Of a stretch of 64,000 nucleotides of DNA, positions 12,027-21,090 are shown one piece after another. The stretch is taken from positions 503,795 to 567,794 of the forward strand of contig VWZW01006285.1 of NCBI GenBank assembly GCA_013397115.1, given 5' to 3'. Below the pieces are notes generated by a model. That model saw nothing but the letters and a program-made list of their open reading frames with translations. It did no database searches and had not been told where the DNA came from. Position numbers and translations under genes: made by a program. The DNA is from Edolisoma coerulescens. Taxonomy: Eukaryota; Chordata; Aves; Passeriformes; Campephagidae. How positions within the stretch are numbered: position 1 is the first letter of the stretch; every line of letters starts with the position of its first letter.

Positions 12027-12147
12027 CCGTGTGGGCTGTGGGGCTCTGGGGCACGGCGCTGGGTGGCACAGAGGGTTGATGGCCAGGCAGCACTCTCCGT
12101 GTGGGCTCTGGGGCTCCGGGGCACAGCTCTGGGCTGCACAGAGGGTT
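12027..12147. repeat. 70-base tandem repeat running into assembly gap
   Basis: Two imperfect copies of a 70-base unit start at 12027 and 12097, each opening with CCGTGTGGGCT and ending with a GCACAGAGGGTT-type segment. The second copy ends exactly at the gap, so the missing sequence is probably more copies. Confidence 0.8.
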
Positions 12148-12366
12148 NNNNNNNNNNNNNNNNNNNNNNNNNNNNNNNNNNNNNNNNNNNNNNNNNNNNN
12201 NNNNNNNNNNNNNNNNNNNNNNNNNNNNNNNNNNNNNNNNNNNNNNNNNNNNNNNNNNNNNNNNNNNNNNNNNNNNNNNNNNNNNNNNNNNNNNNNNNNN
12301 NNNNNNNNNNNNNNNNNNNNNNNNNNNNNNNNNNNNNNNNNNNNNNNNNNNNNNNNNNNNNNNNNN
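12148..12366. other. Assembly gap
   Basis: A run of N with no sequence information. Frames spanning it are artefacts. Confidence 0.99.
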
Positions 12367-14129
12367 GAGTGAGTGGAAAATGGCAGGGGCCTTCCCTTCC
12401 TCCTTCCCGGCCTCTGGCAGCGGCTGCGCCGTGCGGGCCCAGCTGAGGATGGAGTGAGTGAGAACCTTGTCCTGGCACCGGCCTCCTTCGAGATTAATGA
12501 CTTGCGAGGAGACGCCTCAGTCACACGTTGGGATTTTTCCCCGTTGAACTGTACCTGGCACCCTGCAGCCATTTATCACGGGCTGCAGATGGAAGGCAGC
12601 AGCAGCAGGAGCTGCAGGGCCAAGACACACAGGTTCCCAGCCAGCCCGCGGGCGGGTGGGGGATCTTCTGGGGCGTGTGCTTGTGTGGGGTTTTTTTAAT
12701 CTGGAATGATAAATCTGATTTCTTCAGGATATTGGAACAGCTGCAGCTGACCTGGCTATTTATTTGACAGATCTTCGGGGTGTACGATAACAGCTCTTAG
12801 AGGATGGATGTGGTGTTATAAACTGTCCAGGCACAGAACATGATTAATGGGATTCAGAGAGATAAACATATGGGGAGGAGAGCTCAGGATCTAAGAAAAT
12901 CCCATCCCTGGACTGGGAGGCTGTTGATGAGCTGGAGCTCTCACTGAGGTCGATGTTCTGGGTGCCAACCACCCACCGTGGCCTCTGCAGCCTCCCCAGC
13001 CCGTGGCAGCCGCGGTTGCTCCCCACAGCACCGAGGATGTTGGTACCTCGGGGTACAAATGTGCCCGGCGCTCTGCCAGCGTGAGGAGGCCACGCTTCCA
13101 CAGCCTCTCCCAGCCCCTGCTGCCTCAGCCCCGCTGGCACAGCCCGGGTTTGCCCCCGCAGGACAGGACAGGGGCGCTGCTGCCTCACCCCTGCAGAAAT
13201 GAAGCACCCCGGAGCTCTTCCCTTGGCCCCCTCCCCACAGCCCCCACCTACCTCAGCAGCGCGTCTTTGCTCAGCCAGCAGCCCCCCCTCCTCAGGGGAA
13301 AGCTGGTTTGGTGAAAGTTGAAAAATCAATCTCTCGTATATTAGCTGGCACGGAAACTTGCAAGGAATTCGGCAGCCCAGCTCCGACGACATCCATTTCC
13401 CTGTCTGCTGTGCTTTGATGTGGCTTAAAAGCCTCCTCTGGCCCTCGCCTCCTCCTGGCTGTCCCTGCAGACCCGTGGTTGTGTTCCTGGCTGGGGCTCG
13501 TTCCCTGGGTGCAGCTGGGGCCCAGGAGCAGAGTCCTGCTTCCCTCGGGATATCAGAGGGCCCCGGAGCACAGCTCTGATGGGGAACAGTGCCAAAGGGG
13601 GGAGCAAAAGGAATCAAAAAGCAGAAATTCTCCCTGAAAGGGTTGGATCAAATAAACACTGAGATTAATTAATCACTAATGGCGTGGACTAAAGGTGACC
13701 CTTCGGCTTTTACACACTGAAGACAGCAGGGTCAGGATTGCAGAGCATTAATCTTACATTAGCACAACTCCATCCTTGCCAGGAGGGAGGCAGAAATCCC
13801 TTTGGTTCATGCAGAGGAAGCTGAAGCTTATTGCTTCCTGCCAGGTCCGTGGCTGCATTTTTATGAAACACCTGCAACGAAAAAAAAAAGAGAACATAAA
13901 CCTGAGAAAATTAAAGAGCTGTCCCAGCAGAACGCGGCAGCCGTGCCCGGCACCCGGGGCCAGGGCCTCTCCTCCTGCTCAGCCCAGCGAGGTTGGGTCA
14001 CCGGGTATTAATAACGGCGGATCAATAACGATGAGCAACTGGGAAAAGGGGTTGTGCAATCCTTCCTCCTCCCTGCCGGCGCTGGGGCTGTGTGTGCAAG
14101 GCTGGCGGTACAAGCCACCAGGGATGGGC
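12367..14129. other. Mixed spacer with short AT-rich islands
   Basis: AT-rich islands occur at about 12690-12860, 13310-13400 and 13600-13770. The last contains a perfect 12-base palindrome, GATTAATTAATC, at 13663-13674. The rest is GC-rich, and no gene is recognised. Confidence 0.45.
13600..13770. other. AT-rich block with homeodomain palindrome
   Basis: Contains GATTAATTAATC (13663-13674), a perfect palindrome with two inverted ATTA cores that could bind a homeodomain dimer. TTAATCTTACATTAG follows near 13750. Candidate regulatory element by inference. Confidence 0.4.
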
Positions 14130-14137
14130 TATAAAAG
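14130..14137 (+). promoter_or_regulatory. Candidate TATA box
   Basis: TATAAAAG matches the metazoan TATA consensus. It sits in GC-rich flanks (GGGC before, GTGC after), so it is not just AT-rich background. Start of transcription would be expected near 14160. The short ORF at 14182-14259 begins 22 bases further on. There is no transcript evidence. Confidence 0.35.
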
Positions 14138-14181
14138 GTGCTTTCTTTCGCCTCCAAACTCTGCTCTGTAGCACGCACCAG

Positions 14182-14259
14182 ATGCAGCAGCAACAGCACA
14201 AGGCCTCTAACCTCTTTCCAAATGGTAATAAATCCCACAAGACCCCAGCACACTTGTAA
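14182..14259 (+). CDS. Short ORF downstream of TATA box, 25 codons (speculative)
   Basis: An ATG 52 bases after the start of the TATAAAAG opens a 25-codon frame that starts Met-Gln-Gln-Gln-Gln-His-Lys and ends at TAA. A GGTAATAA within it (from 14224) could alternatively be a splice donor, which would make this a first exon. The start context is weak, with C at -3. No homologue is recognised. It could be a microprotein, an uORF, a first coding exon or chance. Confidence 0.15.
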   Translation: MQQQQHKASNLFPNGNKSHKTPAHL

Positions 14260-14410
14260 TTTACAACTCTGCTAAAATGAACATTATTTCAAGCTAAGCT
14301 TATTCTCCGAGGTGCGGGAGGAATGTGGCAGCTTTCCTGCTGACAGCGGAGTTTCTTTTTTAAATGTCATGCATTCACTTTCATTACTTCCAAATAATTG
14401 CCCGAAAGAG
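14225..14410. other. AT-rich block
   Basis: Contains GGTAATAAATCC, TTGTAATTTACA, AACATTATTTC and ATGCATTCAC words. It is a candidate non-coding element, with a small CpG-enriched patch following at 14400-14470. Confidence 0.35.
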
Positions 14411-14700
14411 CAGCAGCCGGACGAGCGGGCGCGTTCCGCAGCGCCGGGAGGTGATCCCAGCACCCCCAGACCCCGGAGCTGTGGGGCCCTGCTCGTGGGC
14501 ACGGGGAGAGGCCACTGTCCATGCCCTTCCCAAACCCACTGTGGGCTCTGGGGGCACTGCCCTGCACTGCCCTGGGGAGAGAAACCCCTCTGGAGTCGGT
14601 GAGGTTGGGCAGGTTCTGCCCGTCCCCGAGCACCAGGCAGGCAGGGTCAGGCCTAAAAAAGTCATCTTTCCTTGTTTGAGGGCTTTTCATGGAAATGAGG

Positions 14701-14815
14701 GCCAGGCCGGATGGACCTGGTCTGGTGGAAGGTGTCCCTGCCCATGGCAGGAGCTTTGGAACGAGATGGTTTTCAAGGTCCCTTCCAACCCAACCCACTC
14801 CACAGCAATTCCATG
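14701..14815 (+). mobile_element. CR1 LINE fragment, 3' end
   Basis: A diverged 3' CR1 tail in plus orientation. GGTGTCCCTGCCCATGGCAG is followed by GAGATGGTTTTCAAGGTCCC, then CTTCCAACCCAACCC and a degenerate ATTCCATGAG end. It is truncated and non-coding. Confidence 0.88.
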
Positions 14816-16212
14816 AGGTGAAACTCCCTCCTTGCTGTCTGGGGGGGTTTTGTGAACCACCCAGCCAGGGCTCATGGCTTCAGCTTGGAAATGAAAGCAA
14901 TGGCACAGCACTCCTTCCTGCAGGACCCCTTTGGAGTGGTTTTCCCACCGCCTGGGAGGCCCCTGGGAGAAGAGGAATGAGGAGGTGACCCAGGGATGCA
15001 GCCCTACACACCCTCCTCCTCCTCCTCCTCTTTCTCCTCCTCCACCTTCTCCTCCTCCTCCTCCTGTCTCACACAGGAACCATCCCCAAAGCCCTGCAGA
15101 GGCAGCCTCACATTTGCAGATCAGGTCCAAGACAAACTCCAGACCCCGCCTGCGAAAGCTCTGTGGCCTGTAATGAAAGCCCTCAAGGAAAACTGTAAAT
15201 ATCGGAGCTATTGGCAAAATTCAGAGCTGGCCTTGGGCTGGAACGGCCTCTCCCACAGTGGGAGGTTTGATCCAGTGCTTCAGGCTGCCTCAAACAGCTG
15301 GAAAACGAGATCCCTTTAATCAGGACAGGGTTTTCTTCCTCCACCAGAAAGAGAAAAAGAAAAGAGGGGGGAACAAAAAAGCTGTAATGAACCCTGACAT
15401 GGTGGGGAGAACAGAGCAGCAGAACCAGGGCCACTGTGAATTGTTCTGTGGCTCCCAGTCCAAGGCCCCTCATCATTTGAGGGCTCAGATCATTGATAGA
15501 AAATGATGTTCTGTTTTGGAAAAGACCTCCTGAGTGATGGTTTGGCCAGTGCTGGTGGCTGTGAGCAGTCCTGGGTCTGGGAACCCCCACAGGATGTGGC
15601 ACCCAGGGCACAGCTCCCTCCCACAGCTCCTTTCTCAGCTTGAAGGTCAGTTGCTTTTTACCAGAAAATAGATTTTTGTCGGAAAACTGTACTTCTGCTA
15701 GAAAACAAGCTGGTTTGGATGAAAACACAAGATTTTAATTGGTAGGGCAAAATGTTTTGAGTTTTACTGCTCTGGGTTTCTGCAGAGACAGGGAGGGAAA
15801 GGAATTCCTCTGGTTTTAAGTTGCTTCTCTAAAACTTCAGAAATGCCTGTGGAGTGTTTCCAGGTTATGAGAAAATGCTGTTTTGTCTCCTTGAGAATCC
15901 GTCCTTGGCACAGCCCTCCCCACCTGGGGCTGCATTTTGTGTGTTGAGCTGCGCTTCCCATGCCATGCCCTCTCCTCGGGGTGTGCCCCCGAGCCGGGGC
16001 TGGCAGCGGGTCCGTGCTGGGGGCGATGCTCCCACCCCTCCTTCTGCACCCAAACCCGTGGGAGCTGCCAGGATAACCCCTCACTCCTCATCACTGCTGC
16101 TGTCACCAAGGGGGATGATCTGAAACGCACCCGGGACACCCTAAGGGGGTGAGCAAGGGGCTGTCATTGACCCCCCACCCCCCGTGTCCCACTCCCAGAG
16201 CCCCTGAGAGCC
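14816..16212. other. GC-rich spacer with pyrimidine repeat
   Basis: No gene is recognised. It includes a CTC/TCC-rich simple repeat and an AT-rich stretch at about 15640-15780 with alternating AAAA and TTTT runs that could be an old unclassified repeat. Confidence 0.45.
15009..15067. repeat. (TCC)n simple repeat
   Basis: A pyrimidine tract of CTC/TCC units with a few interruptions. The poly-Pro or poly-Gly frames across it are consequences of the repeat. Confidence 0.9.
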
Positions 16213-16380
16213 CCTGGAGGGCACAAACAGGGCCCCTGGAAGGCACAAACAGAGCTCCTGGAGGGCACAAACAGAGCTCCTGGAGGGCACAGAGCTCCTG
16301 GAGGGCACAAACAGAGCTCCTGGAGGGCACAAACAGAGCCCCTGGAGGGCACAAACAGAGCCCCTGGAGGGCACAGAGCC
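16213..16380. repeat. 22-base minisatellite, eight copies
   Basis: Units open with CCTGGAGGGCACA and start at 16213, 16235, 16257, 16279, 16297, 16319, 16341 and 16363. Two units (starting 16279 and 16363) lack four bases and are 18 long. Because 22 is not a multiple of three, the frames cycle, and the long minus-strand frames over it are repeat artefacts. Confidence 0.95.
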
Positions 16381-18219
16381 CTTCCCTGGGCCCGCCGTGG
16401 GGCTGGCACTGCTGACACGGCCGCTCATGTCCCGGGGAGGGCACAAAGCTGGCAGGCACAGGGCTGTGCTGCCCCCAGCTCCCTCGTGGTACCGGGGGCT
16501 CCCGGGAGCCCCAAGGAGTGGGACAGGGGAGGCCAGGGCAGAGCATCCCCTGTCAGGCACTCGCTGTGCTCCGGTGCCTCGTGTCCTCTGCATAAATGCA
16601 ATTTCCCTGAATGTCAGAGGGAAGCATTACAGATAACACACTGCGTGTGTCTCTGACCCAGTAAGTGCTGAAATCACAGATCTCATTATTCTGACATGAT
16701 AGAATTTTTTTTCCCTCCCTGCTGCAACCCTGCTGCTGTTGTTTTCCAGACTGCAGACATAATTGCCGAAGGTGCAAAGCCTCCGCAGACAAATACGTCT
16801 TGCCTACTTCCCTAAATCTAGCAAAATGCCAGTTCTGTGTGTGCATAAGAAAGCGCCTCAGCTCAGGAGCAGCACGGATTTCCACCGGGTGCCAGCCCCA
16901 GGCAGCCTCACCTCGGGGGACACGCGAGGCTGGAGCAGAGCGGGGACACTCCGAGGACCTGTGGTTTGGAGGTGCCACTTGCCAGCCAGGGTGTGCCATC
17001 ACAAGGGGACACAGCTCGGTGGGGAGCCCTGTAAAGGGCAGTCCTGGGTGTTCACAGCTCAGGGATCTCAGGGGAGTGACCCCACTGGGCTGGTTTGGAC
17101 AGCAAGGGACCCTGTCTCTGGCAGGGGCTTGTTCCAGCAGCCACTGGGCTTTGGGGCTCTGTAAAGACAAGGGACATGTGGGGACACAGAGGCCAGCAGG
17201 GACGGGGCAGCCCCAGCCCCAGAGCAGCTGTCAGACAGCTCTTCCCAGCTTGGACCCCCTCCTGGAGCTCCCCTGCTGCCCCCAGCCTGGCAGGGGCCTG
17301 CTGGAAACCTGCCCACCTTGGGCTGAGAAAGGCCACTTTTTGGTATAGCAAGTTTAGCTAGAAAGAAGGAAGATTCCCCCAGTCTCTGCCTCTGAGATAA
17401 TTTGTCTGTAATTCTGCCTTCAGGGGAGCAGATCTGTGTGTGCCTGGGTCTTGGAGAGATAAAGGGGCTCTTCTCACAGGTCAGGTGGGGGAGGAAGGAG
17501 TAGCCCCGTCTCAGGGTCACTGTGGCCTCTCCAAGGCCCTCCTTGCCTGACCAGGGGACATTTTCCCACTTCCATTTTTCACCTTTCTGCCTGTTTGCTC
17601 CTTTCCCCTCTTTCATCACCTTCCTCAGCAAACCAGTGGTTTAACCAAGGACACAAACCCACCTTGCTGGCAATAACCCTCAATGTCTGGAGCTGCAGCA
17701 CCGTTAGTTCAGCCATGGAGAGATGCAGGAATTAAGCAGGGCCTTAAATGAAGGAGGGAGAGAGGGAGAGGTGCAGAGTTTGCTGTTGAGGACAAGGACG
17801 AGAGGCCCCGGGGCTGCGCCAGGCAGGTGCTCCAGGGCAGGAATGCCATTCCGAGGATGTGCCAGGTGTAAAGTCCCAGCTGAGCCTGTCCTGCAGCCTC
17901 CCAGACCCAGGGACACGGAGAGCACCTGCACGGAGCACGCAGAGCTCAGCAGATGGGGAGGCAGGACAAGGGTGAACAGTCTCCTCGGCCTGGAGAGGGT
18001 TTGTGATGTCTCTGTGCAAAGCTCTGCCTTTGAATCTCCCTGGTGAGGAATTGCAGAGCACAGACACTGCCAGGGGTCCCTGTCACCCGTCCCTGTCCCC
18101 CCCCTGCGCCCAGCCTGGCCTCCCCTGCACCCCAGGAAAGCTCTCCTGGAGACCTGCTCTTCACAGGCTGCCCAGTTCCCCCGCACAGAGCAAACCTGGC
18201 GGCTGCATCAGCTGCTCAA
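16381..18219. other. Spacer with small AT-rich islands
   Basis: The AT-rich island at about 16590-16760 includes AAATGCAATTTCC and CATTATTCTGACATG. The rest is GC-rich with overlapping low-complexity frames, and no gene or transposon is recognised. Confidence 0.45.
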
Positions 18220-18480
18220 GAGCCTTCCCCCCCTGCAATAACCTCTCATTATTTTTTAATGTTGTTGTAACTTTATGGTTTAATCAGTATTTGCAATTTG
18301 TTAGTAGTCCAGGCTGCAATAAAATTGTTTTCCAGGTACTGAAACATCCTATCAAGGTTTGTAAAGCAGTGGTTCTTAGTTTATCACACTCATAAAAAGC
18401 ACTGGCAACTTGACAGATATAATAACTTTTTTTATCAAGTGTCTAATTTGAGAGGAAATTAAGCCATACATTACATGCCG
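18220..18480. other. Strong AT-rich block, candidate conserved non-coding element
   Basis: Contains CATTATTTTTTAATG, GGTTTAATCAG, AGTTTATCACAC, a TTGACAGATATAATAAC (TGACAG core) and GAAATTAAGCC. It has stops in all frames and sharp composition edges. Candidate enhancer. Confidence 0.48.
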
Positions 18481-18639
18481 ATCCGAGCTGGAATTGGAAA
18501 AAGACCCAGCCACCCCTCTCCCCGCCCCGGCGAGGCTCCTCTCTCGTCCCACCCTCTCCTGCTTGGGAAGGGCTGCTCCAAGCTGCTGTGCCTCTGCATT
18601 CGCTCTGCAGTATCCTCAGCTCTGGGTGTATTTTTACAG

Positions 18640-18740
18640 GGCACTGCACACTTAATAAAAAATTATTTATGTGGCCTGCATTGATGTCACAGCAGTGAAA
18701 CAATACCTTGCCTTTCCTGCAGCAGAGCCGTGATTTATTC
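18640..18740. other. Short AT-rich block
   Basis: Contains CTTAATAAAAAATTATTTATG, followed by a TGATGTCACAG. It is a candidate non-coding element. A chance AATAAA here is not tied to any transcript. Confidence 0.28.
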
Positions 18741-18859
18741 GAGTGCCTGGAAAAGCTTCCTCGAAATGCAGTGCAGATGCTCCAGGCCACTCTAACAGCC
18801 ACTACATCCCGTTTACTTATGGGCCAGGATTTTTAAATCAGGCAGGTGATTCTGGGGCT

Positions 18860-18939
18860 TCCATCCATCCATCCACCCATCCATCCATCCATCCATCCAC
18901 CCATCCATCCACCCATCCATCCATCCATCCATCCATCCC
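18860..18939. repeat. (CCAT)n microsatellite
   Basis: About twenty CCAT/ATCC units with three CCAC interruptions at regular intervals. The His-Pro-Ser-Ile and Gly-Trp-Met-Asp frames across it are artefacts of the repeat. Confidence 0.97.
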
Positions 18940-19500
18940 AGGGTGCCCGGGGGCCAAGACTGCAGCAGCACGGGGAGAGCTGCTCCTTCTCAGAGCTCGG
19001 AATAATTGTGGGTTTGTGCTGGAATTTGGGTTGGTCTGACAGAATTCCCCCAGTCCCAAATGCGCCTGCTCAGGGGAGCGTTGGTGATTCGAGTGGTGTT
19101 GGCTTTGTCCTTGCCCCTAAGGGCCTCTCCTTTGGGAGGCTCCCCGTGCTCCTGGCTGGATCCTGATCTGGAATGTTCCCTGTCCCCGCCGTGATGCCAG
19201 CCCAGGGAGAGGATCCAGGCTCTCCTCAGGCCCTCACTGAGGGATAATCATCTCAGTGTTGGATTCCAGTGGTGATTTTCCCCCATTCCCAGAAGCGGTA
19301 CCAAAATGCCGATAAACAATTGAGCAACTGGCACAGATCACCCGGAGAGCACTTCCCAAAACCCAGCTCTGGAAGCAGTGCCCAGGTGTTGCACATCTCC
19401 TGCAGGCAGAGCCCCTCACCCTCACCCTGCAGTGTCTGTTTCCTGGCTGGGGCCGGGATGGATTTGTGCTGCAAGCCTGGAGTCAAAGTCAGATGCTGCC
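18940..19500. other. GC-rich spacer
   Basis: No gene, repeat family or strong motif cluster is seen, apart from a small AT-rich patch at about 19240-19330. Confidence 0.45.
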
Positions 19501-19509
19501 TGCAAGCCG

Positions 19510-19910
19510 CGCACTTTATTTGTTTAAATTTTCATGCTCGCAAATGTCTGTGACACAGGAGACAGGTTTATGGAGAGCGAAAAAAAAAATGTTGACAAAT
19601 GGCCCAGTAATCAACTGGAACATGCAATAAATCATTGGAGTGCCAATAACACTTCCAGGAGGAGTTGCGAAAGGTCATTACGATGCCACCATGTATCATG
19701 CAGCGCCAAACAAAGCAAACAGAACATGTTGGGAATAGGATTATGGGAGAAGCATCTGTCAGTTCTAATTAAGAATTAACTGTGGATCCTATATAAAAAG
19801 ATGTGTGGTTTATTCCTATCTCCCTCCTTTCCCCACTTAGCTCTCCATTTTTCCCTCTCCAAAATAAAACTCAATTACTCTAAAAAAAAAGCCCTCTGTC
19901 ATTTAATCTA
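19510..19910. other. Strong AT-rich block with TATA-like element
   Basis: An AT-rich block with TGCAATAAATCATTGG, TCTAATTAAGAATTAAC and, near 19790, a CTATATAAAAAG TATA-like word. On the minus strand AATAAA at 19809-19814 could be the polyadenylation signal of the terminal-exon candidate at 19912-20079. Without alignments, an enhancer and a 3' UTR are both possible. Confidence 0.42.
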
Positions 19911-19911
19911 T

Positions 19912-20079
19912 TCAACAGCAGGAAAAATAACCCGATGTGACAAAAGAGTGAAGGCTGGCGGGGAGGGACAGGGCTCTGCTGGCTCCCGAGCCTCTGTGGC
20001 GTGCGGCGTGCTCGGAGCCTGCCCGCTTGATGAGATCCCAGAAGTCCTTTGACGTCTCGGAATCACACGGCGGCGATGG
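19912..20079 (-). CDS. Candidate terminal coding exon, unknown gene
   Basis: On the minus strand a strong acceptor (pyrimidine tract ending CCTGCCTCCTGCAG, with AG at 20080-20081) opens a 56-codon frame that runs to TGA. The frame includes SKDFWDLIKRAGSEH and ends in Phe-Ser-Cys-Cys. Codons are mostly G/C-ending and the residues are mixed and charged, unlike the spacer frames around it. An AATAAA lies about 100 bases past the stop. No family is recognised. The alternatives are a chance frame or part of a non-coding element. The upstream open frame to 20391 is probably intron. Confidence 0.28.
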   Translation of the reverse strand, partial: PSPPCDSETSKDFWDLIKRAGSEHAARHRGSGASRALSLPASLHSFVTSGYFSCC

Positions 20080-20744
20080 CTGCAGGAGGCAGGGAAGGCA
20101 CGAACCAAAACACCCCGGCCCCCCCTCGCTGGGGATGGGGGCTGCAAGTGCAGAGAGCTCCGAGGCTGAGACGCTGAAAAGCTCTTGGCTCCCGATGAAG
20201 GAAATGCGAACTGAGTAAGTGACAGTAAAATAAAGCAGAGAAGTTAAAGAGAGGAGAGCCAGCAGAGAAGAGGTGCGGGGTGACCGAGGGCTGCGCCCTC
20301 GGAGGGGGCGAGGGGGTCTCTGAGCCCGTTGTCCACCACATCCTTCCCCCACAGCAAGTGGTGCCCAGTGGCATCCCCCCACCTCCGTCACCAGTCCCTG
20401 GGATTTGTCCCCTCTGGCTGCTCCTCGTGTTCCTGGCGCTGGGGCTCACCCCAAGGTGACAGGAGGGACTGAGCCGTTCACCTGCCTTGAGCCACGTGAG
20501 CACCACCACCTCCCTCACTGCAGGGACCCTCCCTGTGCCTCGTAAATCCCCCCAGCACCTCCTTCCTTTCACCTTTCCTCTCCTCCTCCAGCTCCCTGTT
20601 CTCTCTCTCCCCATCAATCTGAGTTGCATCCCATGGGCACCTGGCCCAGGGCTCCAGCTGAGCAGGCTCTGCAAGCACCATGCTTTGCTTTATTATTATT
20701 TTTTTCCCCTTTCTTCCTCTCTATATTTCCAGGCCTCATTTCTG
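20080..20744. other. GC-rich spacer
   Basis: No gene is recognised. The frame continuous with the terminal-exon candidate has no credible second exon with splice sites. Confidence 0.4.
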
Positions 20745-20797
20745 CTTAAGTTTGCATTTCTTCTCTTTCTTTCCTTTTTTTTTTCTTTTCCTTTCTG
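20745..20797. repeat. Pyrimidine tract
   Basis: A T/C-only run of about 50 bases with T(10) inside. It could serve as a plus-strand polypyrimidine tract, but no convincing exon follows. Confidence 0.7.
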
Positions 20798-20799
20798 CT

Positions 20800-21090
20800 G
20801 ACGGAGACAAGACCGTGTCCTACTTCAACATCCCAGGATTTGTTACAACTTCAAGGTGCAGGTTTATGGCCACAGTTGTCCCGTTTATGGTACAGTTCTT
20901 CTTATGGGTTCTAATAAACTTTGTAGCTCCAGGGTGCTCTTAAATCCTGATATGAAAGATAGAGAAGAATCATTATTTAGTCCAACTAAATATAAGATGC
21001 TTCACCCTTGAAGGCTGAGGATAATGTTTCTCTCACAGGTGTGGAAAGACCCATAATTCCTGTGTACAGCAAGTGCAGCTGCAGGAGAAA
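20800..21090. other. AT-rich block with TTTATGG words
   Basis: Three TTTATGG or CTTATGGG words occur within 60 bases (about 20860-20910), together with TTCTAATAAAC. TTTATGG resembles sites of posterior HOX and CDX proteins. Candidate non-coding element. Confidence 0.4.

Noticed and set aside
11971..12572. Long frames through the first gap
   Set aside because: They are open only because N does not give stop codons. The same applies at 40437-41380.
16213..16380. CRISPR-like array
   Set aside because: There are no unique spacers between units, the host is a vertebrate, and the structure is a plain tandem minisatellite.
18860..18939. Repeat protein encoded by the CCAT repeat
   Set aside because: All frames are open only because the 4-base repeat lacks stops.
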